From the NCBI GenBank assembly GCA_902796095.1, contig CADBNP010000186.1, forward strand, positions 1 to 25,064: a stretch of 25,064 nt of DNA. The letters run 5' to 3'. The position numbers and the translations under genes are program-made. The first letter of the stretch is position 1. The number at the start of each line of letters is the position of its first letter. This document shows, piece by piece, positions 8,369 to 15,686 of this stretch. A model generated the notes under the pieces. The model was not told the origin of the DNA. It worked only from the letters and a program-made list of their open reading frames with translations, and made no database searches. Origin of the DNA: an uncultured Aeromonadales bacterium. Lineage in GTDB: Bacteria > Pseudomonadota > Gammaproteobacteria > Enterobacterales > Succinivibrionaceae.

Positions 8369-9130
8369 ATGCTGAAGAAGAAAGTTTTTTTGTCAGCAAT
8401 GAATAAGGATGAGAAGGCTGTTGCCGGACTGTTTGCCAGGATAAAGGCAGCCGGTTTTGACATAACCGGTCATTTCTGGTCTCATGAGGAGAAGGAACTT
8501 ACCAAGGTACTGCCTGCTCAGGAGGTGGAGAATGTTGATGCATGGGTTATTTACGCATCTGAACAGATTACCTCTGAGACGATGATTGGTATTACCCTGA
8601 CTCTGCTGACGGTAAGAACCTTCAGAGAAACACAGCTTCCTGTAATTATAGTAGGAGCTGCCCAGGAACTCCCTCCTCTTTTGAATACAGCGGAATTCAC
8701 CTCTGCTGAAAAGCTTGCAGTAAGACTGTCAACTCGGACTGCTATTCGTAAAAAGTGGATAGAGGATGATTTTCGGCTGTCCGCTCACTGCCAGGCCGGT
8801 GTCGGATACTGGCTTGAGGTGGGACCTGCCGAAGGAAAAACATGGAACGGAGCTCTTGTGGGGGCGGATATATCTCTGGGAGGCAGCATTGATTTTCAGG
8901 CCGTCGGTCCGAAGGGAAGCATGCCGGAGAGGACGGTGCTGGATTATCCGGTGCGCGATGCCAGACTTTCTGCCGGCGACAGGGAATACCTGGCATGGGG
9001 CTGTCAGAATCAGCTGACTGACGCCGATTCCTTTTATGTCAGGATCAAGGGACTTGTTCCTTCGCTGCTGCTCAGTGAGGGACTTTCCTCTGATGATTCA
9101 ATGGACTGCAGAATTATCAGACTGGCGTAG
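8369..9130 (+). CDS. Unrecognised T6SS-locus protein with TIR/Rossmann-like N-terminus
   Basis: I do not recognise this 253-residue protein as any Tss or Tag component. It starts 3 bp after the tssH stop, behind a good AGGAG site, and precedes tssK by 38 bp, so it is an integral part of the operon. No signal peptide or membrane helix is visible, so it is probably cytoplasmic. The N-terminal half has an alternating strand-helix pattern: KKVFLSAM, a helix EKAVAGLFARIKAAGF, FDITGHFW, DAWVIYAS, a helix with ITLTLLTVRTF, then LPVIIVGA. This looks like a small Rossmann or TIR-like fold. A clear TIR catalytic motif is not evident, although YASEQITSE has an S/E-rich segment in the corresponding place. 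The C-terminal half (about 140-253) is Gly-rich and unassigned. Possible roles are a baseplate or TssK accessory factor, a regulator, or a cargo protein. Confidence 0.85.
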   Translation: MLKKKVFLSAMNKDEKAVAGLFARIKAAGFDITGHFWSHEEKELTKVLPAQEVENVDAWVIYASEQITSETMIGITLTLLTVRTFRETQLPVIIVGAAQELPPLLNTAEFTSAEKLAVRLSTRTAIRKKWIEDDFRLSAHCQAGVGYWLEVGPAEGKTWNGALVGADISLGGSIDFQAVGPKGSMPERTVLDYPVRDARLSAGDREYLAWGCQNQLTDADSFYVRIKGLVPSLLLSEGLSSDDSMDCRIIRLA

Positions 9131-9168
9131 ATGTATATTTGAGCTTTTATTGAACAGCGGGGGCGTTT

Positions 9169-10539
9169 GTGAATAGGGGATTGGTTAATTATCAGCAGGG
9201 AATGCTTTTGAAGCCTCAGCATTTTCAGCTTCAGGATCATCTGATTGATCACAGGTTCCATGTACTTGGCAATCTGCTGCAGCCGTATTTATACGGTGTT
9301 GACAATGTAGATATCAGCACTGATGCACTGACCAACTGCAGGATCACTGTTAATGTCGGCACTTTCCTGTTTGCTGACGGAACCTATGCTGTCCTTGGAC
9401 AAAATGCCGTTATCTCGTCACGTCAGATCCCGGATGAACTCCTTGAATCAGGAGATATCATATCTGTATATGTGGGGGTCAGAAGATTTTCAGATATGGG
9501 CGGTAATGCCAGGGTATTTGATGACGCCATAGATCAGAAATGTGACAGTCGCTATGTTACCCAGAGCGGCGGTGAGGTGATTAACGATCTGTATGGAGGA
9601 AGTCTTTCCGGAAATGTTGAATTTCTGAAATATAATCTTAAGGTGTTCTTCGGTTCAGAGCTGGAGGTTGCTTCTGATTTTGTCGTCCTGAAAGTGGCTG
9701 AGGTTTATCGCGACGGTTCCAGGATCATGTTTAATGATGATTATGCTCCACCTGTAGTTAACCTTTATCGGTCAGAGGCTCTCCGCACCATAATGAGTGA
9801 TATTTCCGCTCTGATTATTTCCAAAACCAGAGTATTTGAGAAATACAAGCATCTGAGAAACAGTACAAAGCTGACGGCATACGATACCATGCTTATTGGA
9901 CTGATAAGGAGTCTGTGCACCTGTTCTGCGAAGGTTCAGACAATGCAGGAGCTGCAGCAGTCTCATCCGTGTGAGGTATGGCGCGAACTTGCCACGATTG
10001 TTTCTGTTCTGAGTGTCAGCTGTGATGATATCAGTGCGGTTGTGGCTGATAATCGCTATCCTTCATATGATCACAATAATCTGTTTGCTGTATTTTCAAA
10101 AATGCGTGAGCAGATCAGAGTATGTCTCAACTGTCTCAGTGTCGGTCCGGAATATATCATACGCTTTGACAGAGGTGAGGATGGAGTATGGAACGCCAAA
10201 CTGCCTGATCTTACCAAGCTTGAAAGCTATGATGTCTTTCTGGCCATGAGCGGCAGAGATGTGGAGCCGGACAAACTGAGTCTTTCATTCTGGCGCCAGC
10301 TGAAGCTGAGTTCAACCGAGGCTATGAAGGATCTTATTGTAAGATCGCTCTCCGGAATTCCGATAACTGTTTCCGACGGAAATCATGGAGGTTTGCCTAC
10401 GCTGGACCGAGGATTTTACAGTACTGTGGATAAAAACAACGATTTGTGGCTGGATGCAGTTGAAAACCGATCTCTTTCCATGCTGTGGAACGGACCTGAT
10501 GATGCAGAATTAATCCTTTACATAGTCAGAAATTACTAG
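9169..10539 (+). CDS. tssK: T6SS baseplate-membrane linker TssK (VasE/ImpJ)
   Basis: This 456-residue protein is the T6SS baseplate component that connects the TssEFG wedges to the cytoplasmic parts of TssL and TssM. The N-terminal GMLLKPQHFQLQDH is the hallmark of the family (EGMFLRPQHFQ-type), and the length matches the usual 440-460. I use the GTG start at 9169, which lies after a G-rich stretch (GCGGGGGC) that can act as ribosome site and gives the expected short lead-in to the motif. It follows the unknown gene by 38 bp and precedes tssL by 45 bp. The middle and C-terminal regions look uninterrupted. Identity is secure from the N-terminal motif plus location. Confidence 0.93.
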   Translation: MNRGLVNYQQGMLLKPQHFQLQDHLIDHRFHVLGNLLQPYLYGVDNVDISTDALTNCRITVNVGTFLFADGTYAVLGQNAVISSRQIPDELLESGDIISVYVGVRRFSDMGGNARVFDDAIDQKCDSRYVTQSGGEVINDLYGGSLSGNVEFLKYNLKVFFGSELEVASDFVVLKVAEVYRDGSRIMFNDDYAPPVVNLYRSEALRTIMSDISALIISKTRVFEKYKHLRNSTKLTAYDTMLIGLIRSLCTCSAKVQTMQELQQSHPCEVWRELATIVSVLSVSCDDISAVVADNRYPSYDHNNLFAVFSKMREQIRVCLNCLSVGPEYIIRFDRGEDGVWNAKLPDLTKLESYDVFLAMSGRDVEPDKLSLSFWRQLKLSSTEAMKDLIVRSLSGIPITVSDGNHGGLPTLDRGFYSTVDKNNDLWLDAVENRSLSMLWNGPDDAELILYIVRNY

Positions 10540-10584
10540 GAAAATCATTCTGTTTATTTCTGATGTTATTTTGATGTTTTTACC

Positions 10585-11271
10585 ATGCAGATACTGAATG
10601 TAGCCGGTACGCTTCTGGCATCGGTGATGATGACCAGTCTTAAGGATGCATCTTTTGATCGGGGTGTTGCCTATGGATCCTTTGTACTTGATGAATACGA
10701 AAAGTGCATGCACAATCTGAATTTTCTTCCGTTTCCCGAAGATGTGGTGAGTGAAGCCAAATACATACTTACCGTTTTTGTTGATGAAAAAATGATGACT
10801 GGAAGTGAGGGGTGGGAACTGCTGCAGATGAAGTATTATCAGAGCAACTGTGGCGGAGAGGAGTTTTTTACCCGTCTTGATTCGCTGATGCAGCGTTTTT
10901 CCGTTATGGATTCCGGCTCACCGGAACTTCTTGAACTTTATAATTATCTTCTTTCTCTTGGTTTCAGAGGGGTTCACTGGCACGACACTGCAGGAGTAAT
11001 CAGAGCCTTGAGGAAAAAGATTAATCAGATTCTTCAGCTGCCCGCAGTGCCTGTTTTGAGCAATCAGACTGATGAGCATATTGAAAACAAGCCGATGCGG
11101 CATTTTGATCGCAAGTCCTTCATCTCGATTTTAATCATGCTTCTTGTTTTTATTGCACTTCTGCTATGTCTTAATGACTTTCTTACCGAGCATTCCAGAA
11201 TTTGGGACGGCATCTATGATGATCTGGATTACGGATCCAAGGTGCAGCTCAAGGAGGTGTTAAAGAGATGA
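10585..11271 (+). CDS. tssL: T6SS inner-membrane protein TssL (DotU/IcmH type), no peptidoglycan-binding domain
   Basis: This 228-residue protein forms the T6SS inner-membrane complex with TssM. The cytoplasmic helical domain carries the DotU-type markers FVDEKMM at 65-71 and LGFRGVHWHD at 125-134. A single hydrophobic segment at about 178-198 is a C-tail transmembrane anchor, leaving only some 30 residues in the periplasm. There is no OmpA-like peptidoglycan-binding domain after the anchor, unlike the extended TssL class; other systems of this short kind use a separate Tag protein for wall contact. A stop at 10561 in the same frame makes ATG 10585 the first available ATG, but the site before it is a poor Shine-Dalgarno. 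Its ATGA overlap with tssM indicates coupling. Confidence 0.93.
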   Translation: MQILNVAGTLLASVMMTSLKDASFDRGVAYGSFVLDEYEKCMHNLNFLPFPEDVVSEAKYILTVFVDEKMMTGSEGWELLQMKYYQSNCGGEEFFTRLDSLMQRFSVMDSGSPELLELYNYLLSLGFRGVHWHDTAGVIRALRKKINQILQLPAVPVLSNQTDEHIENKPMRHFDRKSFISILIMLLVFIALLLCLNDFLTEHSRIWDGIYDDLDYGSKVQLKEVLKR

Positions 11272-14200
11272 TCCATGTAATCTGGGTGTTTCTGAAATTT
11301 CTTTTTGCACTTATGGTTGCTCTGCTGATTATGGGCGGAGTGTTTTATCTTGTAACCGAGATTTATCATCAATCGGCACTGATGGCCTTCGGCATCATTG
11401 CTCTGCTCCTTGGTGTTGCTCTTTTCACCTATTTCCTTATTCATTATTTCCGGCGCCTAAGACAGAAGAAATTTGTAGAAAACATCGTGGCACAGGATGA
11501 ACTGCTGCTGCAGAAGTCACGAAATGATGAATATGCAAGACTCTCCGAGTTAAGAGAAAGGTGGATTAACGCTGTTAACACACTTAAGGGCAGTTCTCTT
11601 GCAAAAAGGGGAAATCCTCTTTACGTTCTGCCATGGTATCTGATAATCGGTGAAACAGACTCCGGAAAATCCTCAAGCGTAGGTCACTGCGGACTGACAT
11701 CAATCAGTTCTCAGGTGGGACCCGTGCCAGGGGTCGCAACCACCCGCAACTGCGACTGGTGGTTTTTTGAAAACGCAATTGTTATTGATACCGCCGGAAA
11801 GTACGCAGTTCCCGTTGACGGGAAAATTGATGAAATAGAGTGGAAGGAATTTCTTATCCAGGTGGCTACCTATCGGAAGAAGGAGCCTGTGAACGGAATA
11901 ATGGTGACACTTCCCATGGACAAGCTGATCAGCGGAGGTGATGATGCCCTGGACAGATATGCTGTGTTTATTTCCGAACGGGTGAACAGGATTGTAAAGG
12001 TTCTGAATGCACGTATACCAGTATATGTAATGGTTACCAAAACGGATCTGCTGTCGGGATTTTCCTCGTTTCAATCCGGTCTTTCCCCTTCTGATCGTGA
12101 CAGTGCCTTCGGATATACGTCAAAGGTGGATGAGAATCACCTGTCGGTTGTAGACAGGACCTTTGAGTCTCTGCATAAAAGCATAACCCAGCTGATTATG
12201 CTTGATGACGGCACGGATGTTGTCCGTCCTGAGATTGTAGGAGCAAAGGCAGGAACTCTGCTTTTTCTCGAAAATCTTATGTTGCTTAAGGACAAAGTCA
12301 GACGCTTTGTTCAAATTGCCTTTGACAATACCACCTATCATGAGAAGGTTCTGCTTAGAGGAATCTATCTCAGTTCTGCTCTTCAGACTGGCGAGTCATC
12401 ATCGATTTTTGCGTCATCCTTTATCCAGGCGTCAAATCAAACCTCTGCAGGTGTGGGCAGAGGCATGTTTCTCAAGAACATTTTTAATGAAATCATGCCG
12501 AAAAGCCGTGGACTGTATCAGCCTCTTGTGGAATTTCTCAGATGGCGAACCGTAACCAGCAATCTTGCTCTTATCTCTCTTGCATTGTTAACATTAGGTT
12601 TTACCGTGTACGCGGGTTACTGCTCATCTTACAGCGAGAGCAAATCGGAACAGATCGGCGCAGCTATACGTGATGTGCAGCTTAACGGTATTACCGTTGA
12701 AGGCAGGCTTGATGCACAGTTTGATCTTATTGCTGCCATAGACGAGATCGAGCAGTCATACTTTTATCGTTTACAGCTTCCGTTTACGCGAAGAAGTCTT
12801 GATTCAAGTCTTCTTGTTGCTAAAAGATATCTGGTGAATTCCTTCAGAAAATACAATATGTCCAGACTTCTGGAGCTTGATTACTGGAAGCAGAGAATAG
12901 AGAAGGGCAGAAATCCGGAAATGAAACTGTCCTATGATACTGATGTTCAGACAAAACGGGCTGAGGCCATAGGAGATGCGGTTTTCTTCTTTTCCCTGCT
13001 GGGGAAATATTATGACGAAGCGGTGCGAGGACATGTCAGCAAGGATGTTCGCAAGGATTTGCTGTCTAAATTAAAAATGATAAACAGCAACAATCTTGGC
13101 TGCGGTAACTATGACAGTGATAACTGTATATATATCATAGACAGATACCTTGACTACCAGGATAATCTGTTTGATGAATCAGCCTACTGCAATGGAAGTA
13201 AGGATATTCTCAATGAACTGCTGAAAAAATTTAATGATTTCAGCTGGATTATAGACTGGGGCAATACAAAAATTTCTTCTGTTGTGGCTGGTTCGTTTCT
13301 GCCTTTGACACAGTATCCGAAGAAACAGTATAACTTCGGAGGCTCGTTCACTAAAGGCGGGTATGAATATATAGGTACGTTGCTTGATTTGATGCCGAAG
13401 AAAAATGCATATCTTGATATGGATATGAAGAAGCGCGTATTCATGGATTACTATACATCCAACTTTGTAAACAACTGGCTTGAGTTCATTAATAATTTTC
13501 AGAGCGTTGCAGCTGATGCTCCTGTCTCTGAACGCAAAAGTTTGTCCGCACTGCTCTCCGACACCAAAACAAATCCTTTTTTCAAACTGTATGACAGAGC
13601 TTATACGGAATTCTCGTTTATATCAAAGTTTATTCCTGTCAATATGGATTATATGACGATAGAGCAGATAGCTGTTTTGAATTATGCTTCCGTGGGTGAC
13701 AGCAGTCCTGCTTCTGTTATTGATAATGTTGTTGCCAAGACAAGTCAGACCAAAAAGTTTGCAAGCGAGCTGGATCTTGCTTCAGTGAACTCTCAGGTAA
13801 AGGAAAAGATAGGTCCGGCCGCCACTGCTACTCACGATTACTTCGAAAGTATGAAAAATCTTATGTCTGACAGTTCAAATCAGCAGGTTTACAACAGAGT
13901 TGTTTCAGAATACCAGACACAGAACGATGCGGCCGGATCCGGCTACGAAAAGGTTATCAAAATACTGGCTGATCTGAGAGTTAATCTTGCGCCATCAAAT
14001 CAGAACAAATCCAAATCCAAGACAATTACTGAAGTATCAGGCGTGATACCATATGAGCAGTCAGTCGGTTTCGCGGAGAGACTTTCCATTGATATGGTAG
14101 GTTGCTACATTCAGCAGAGATGGGAAAATGAAGTTATTTCAAAATTATCCGATGATACTGTTGATCTCTTTTCTGATAACGGACTTGTTACCAAGTTTCT

Positions 14201-14789
14201 TGAGAAGGATATGGATATTTTTCTGTATTCGGGAGTAAACGGATATCAGATTCAAGAGGTAAGGGGAACAAATGTAAGATTTACTCCTGCATTCATTAAT
14301 TTTCTGAACAAGAGAACCGTGTATAAAAAGGTTCTGTCTGTAACTGAATCCAAGATCAATATGTCAACCAAACCTTTTGCAGTCAATGATGAGTCCAGGA
14401 TGCTGCCTAATTCGGCGATAGTCACTTTTCACTGCAAGGATAAGGATTATAAATTGGCTAATTACAATTTCAGCAATTCTCTGACTTTTGACTGGAAAAA
14501 AGGAGAATGTGATACAGCATCTCTTGATATAGATTTCGATAGTTTCAGTCTGCACAAGGAATTTAACGGCAGTCACGGCACTGCAGATTTCTTCTCCTTA
14601 TTCCAGGGATCCGGTTATCATGATTTCACCCCTGGTGATTTTCCCGGTAAGGAAAATGTTATGGATGCCATCAGTCTGGAATGGATAAGACTAAATTACA
14701 AGATAGACGGAGATGAAGCTGTGATAAGAAGCGCTGATTACAGCAGAAATTCTCTTGGTGTCCCCGATGAAGCGGCGGAATGTATGTAA
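11268..14789 (+). CDS. tssM: T6SS inner-membrane core protein TssM (IcmF/VasK)
   Basis: This 1173-residue protein is the large inner-membrane core of the T6SS, whose periplasmic part contacts the TssJ lipoprotein. Two N-terminal membrane helices (about residues 5-29 and 37-60) precede a cytoplasmic NTPase-like domain. Its P-loop GETDSGKS is at 128-135, and the usual NCDWWFFENAIVIDTAGKY stretch follows with DTAG at 174-177 (K replaces the more common R). A third membrane helix begins near 432, and the remaining ~720 residues should be periplasmic. The length is typical (1100-1250). The nucleotide site looks usable; in the family its importance varies. It overlaps tssL by four bases and is followed 10 bp later by the SPOR gene. 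The C-terminal region is too divergent to check by eye. Confidence 0.95.
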   Translation: MIHVIWVFLKFLFALMVALLIMGGVFYLVTEIYHQSALMAFGIIALLLGVALFTYFLIHYFRRLRQKKFVENIVAQDELLLQKSRNDEYARLSELRERWINAVNTLKGSSLAKRGNPLYVLPWYLIIGETDSGKSSSVGHCGLTSISSQVGPVPGVATTRNCDWWFFENAIVIDTAGKYAVPVDGKIDEIEWKEFLIQVATYRKKEPVNGIMVTLPMDKLISGGDDALDRYAVFISERVNRIVKVLNARIPVYVMVTKTDLLSGFSSFQSGLSPSDRDSAFGYTSKVDENHLSVVDRTFESLHKSITQLIMLDDGTDVVRPEIVGAKAGTLLFLENLMLLKDKVRRFVQIAFDNTTYHEKVLLRGIYLSSALQTGESSSIFASSFIQASNQTSAGVGRGMFLKNIFNEIMPKSRGLYQPLVEFLRWRTVTSNLALISLALLTLGFTVYAGYCSSYSESKSEQIGAAIRDVQLNGITVEGRLDAQFDLIAAIDEIEQSYFYRLQLPFTRRSLDSSLLVAKRYLVNSFRKYNMSRLLELDYWKQRIEKGRNPEMKLSYDTDVQTKRAEAIGDAVFFFSLLGKYYDEAVRGHVSKDVRKDLLSKLKMINSNNLGCGNYDSDNCIYIIDRYLDYQDNLFDESAYCNGSKDILNELLKKFNDFSWIIDWGNTKISSVVAGSFLPLTQYPKKQYNFGGSFTKGGYEYIGTLLDLMPKKNAYLDMDMKKRVFMDYYTSNFVNNWLEFINNFQSVAADAPVSERKSLSALLSDTKTNPFFKLYDRAYTEFSFISKFIPVNMDYMTIEQIAVLNYASVGDSSPASVIDNVVAKTSQTKKFASELDLASVNSQVKEKIGPAATATHDYFESMKNLMSDSSNQQVYNRVVSEYQTQNDAAGSGYEKVIKILADLRVNLAPSNQNKSKSKTITEVSGVIPYEQSVGFAERLSIDMVGCYIQQRWENEVISKLSDDTVDLFSDNGLVTKFLEKDMDIFLYSGVNGYQIQEVRGTNVRFTPAFINFLNKRTVYKKVLSVTESKINMSTKPFAVNDESRMLPNSAIVTFHCKDKDYKLANYNFSNSLTFDWKKGECDTASLDIDFDSFSLHKEFNGSHGTADFFSLFQGSGYHDFTPGDFPGKENVMDAISLEWIRLNYKIDGDEAVIRSADYSRNSLGVPDEAAECM

Positions 14790-14799
14790 GTAGGTTCAT

Positions 14800-15507
14800 A
14801 TGAATAAGTACAGTAACGTTCCGTTTTTGATTTTAGTTTTCTGGTTATTGCTTGTGCTTTCTGCGTTCAGGGTAACCATGATGAATATCGATATGAAAAT
14901 TCATGATATTCATTTGAACCATATTGTTTATGATTTCACTTCCGGTGTTTTATCATTTTTCGGTTTTGGTGATCAGAAACAGGATTCAAGTGAAAGAATC
15001 CGAGAAACTCTTGATCATAATGGCAATCTTATAGGTGCCAGTGTTTATGGAAATAATTATCAGCATGATCAGTCAGTAATTAATAAAGAAAACGAGCTTT
15101 TGCTTATAGATCAGTCTGTAGATGATAAAACAGCTAAAACTGAGGTTCCGCAGAAATCTGATGTTCAGAAAAAAACGGTTGTAAGCACTAAAACAGAAAG
15201 AAATACGAAACCAAAGCCTGAAGCCAGGGAAAAGCCAAAAAAGGAGGAAAAGAATAAAACTGTCTATATACTCCAGTGCGGTGCATATAACGATAAAAAT
15301 CTGGCAGAAAAACAGAAAAATGCAATATCGTCTCTTGGTTTTTCCTCCTATATGAAGGAGGCTAAAAGTGGTAAATCAGGATCTGTTACATGGCACAGGG
15401 TTCTGGTTGGTCCTTTTGATTCTGAGGCACAGCAGAGTGAAGTATTTGAAAGACTTAAGACCCAGAGGTATTCATGCTACAAAATCAGCTATGGCGGGAA
15501 TAAGTGA
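14800..15507 (+). CDS. Membrane-anchored SPOR-domain protein at the end of the T6SS operon
   Basis: This 235-residue protein has one N-terminal membrane helix (about residues 7-26, preceded by a short positive N-terminus), so the bulk should face the periplasm. Residues 27-110 are unassigned, 110-153 form a Lys/Glu/Thr-rich flexible linker, and 154-231 form a SPOR domain: YILQCGAYNDKNLAEKQKNA, then HRVLVGPF at 199-206, the family hallmark. SPOR domains bind glycan strands lacking stem peptides, mainly at division sites, as in FtsN, DamX and DedD. The gene starts 10 bp after tssM, so it is very probably co-transcribed. The context suggests a wall-anchoring or wall-access role for the T6SS membrane complex, especially as TssL has no peptidoglycan-binding domain. 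It could instead be an FtsN/DedD-like division protein that happens to lie here. Confidence 0.85.
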   Translation: MNKYSNVPFLILVFWLLLVLSAFRVTMMNIDMKIHDIHLNHIVYDFTSGVLSFFGFGDQKQDSSERIRETLDHNGNLIGASVYGNNYQHDQSVINKENELLLIDQSVDDKTAKTEVPQKSDVQKKTVVSTKTERNTKPKPEAREKPKKEEKNKTVYILQCGAYNDKNLAEKQKNAISSLGFSSYMKEAKSGKSGSVTWHRVLVGPFDSEAQQSEVFERLKTQRYSCYKISYGGNK

Positions 15508-15515
15508 TTTTCAAA

Positions 15516-15536
15516 GGCTGGCTTTCTGTACCAGCC
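15516..15536 (+). terminator. Stem-loop just after the T6SS operon
   Basis: GGCTGG (15516-15521) and CCAGCC (15531-15536) form a perfect six-pair GC-rich stem with a 9-base loop, eight bases after the stop of the SPOR gene. No T-run follows, so it may be a Rho-assisted end or a 3' stabilising hairpin rather than a classical intrinsic terminator. Confidence 0.4.
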
Positions 15537-15559
15537 GGTATGACGAGTGTTGAGCAATG

Positions 15560-15590
15560 TAACCGGATGTTTGTATCTGCTACCGGGTTA
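15560..15590. terminator. Second stem-loop in the convergent junction
   Basis: TAACCGG at 15560-15566 pairs with CCGGGTTA at 15583-15590, apart from one bulged G, with a 16-base loop. It lies midway between the converging SPOR and tssJ-like genes. It could help end transcription in either direction, but it lacks a T-run. Confidence 0.3.
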
Positions 15591-15628
15591 ACATCAGAAA
15601 TCTGTTCATTTCGGTGAAGCCGGCAAGC

Positions 15629-15660
15629 CAGAGATTCGTTTTTTCACAAAAAACTCTCTG
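15629..15660. terminator. T-run hairpin, possible bidirectional terminator
   Basis: CAGAGA (15629-15634) pairs with TCTCTG (15655-15660). Inside it GTTTTTT (15638-15644) pairs with AAAAAAC (15648-15654) around a CAC loop, with a three-base bulge on the left. It stands 26 bp after the stop of the - strand lipoprotein gene and reads as a hairpin from both sides, so it may end both transcripts. The T and A runs lie in the stem rather than after it, which is unusual. Confidence 0.35.
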
Positions 15661-15686
15661 ACGATATCTATGAATCCAAACTGATT

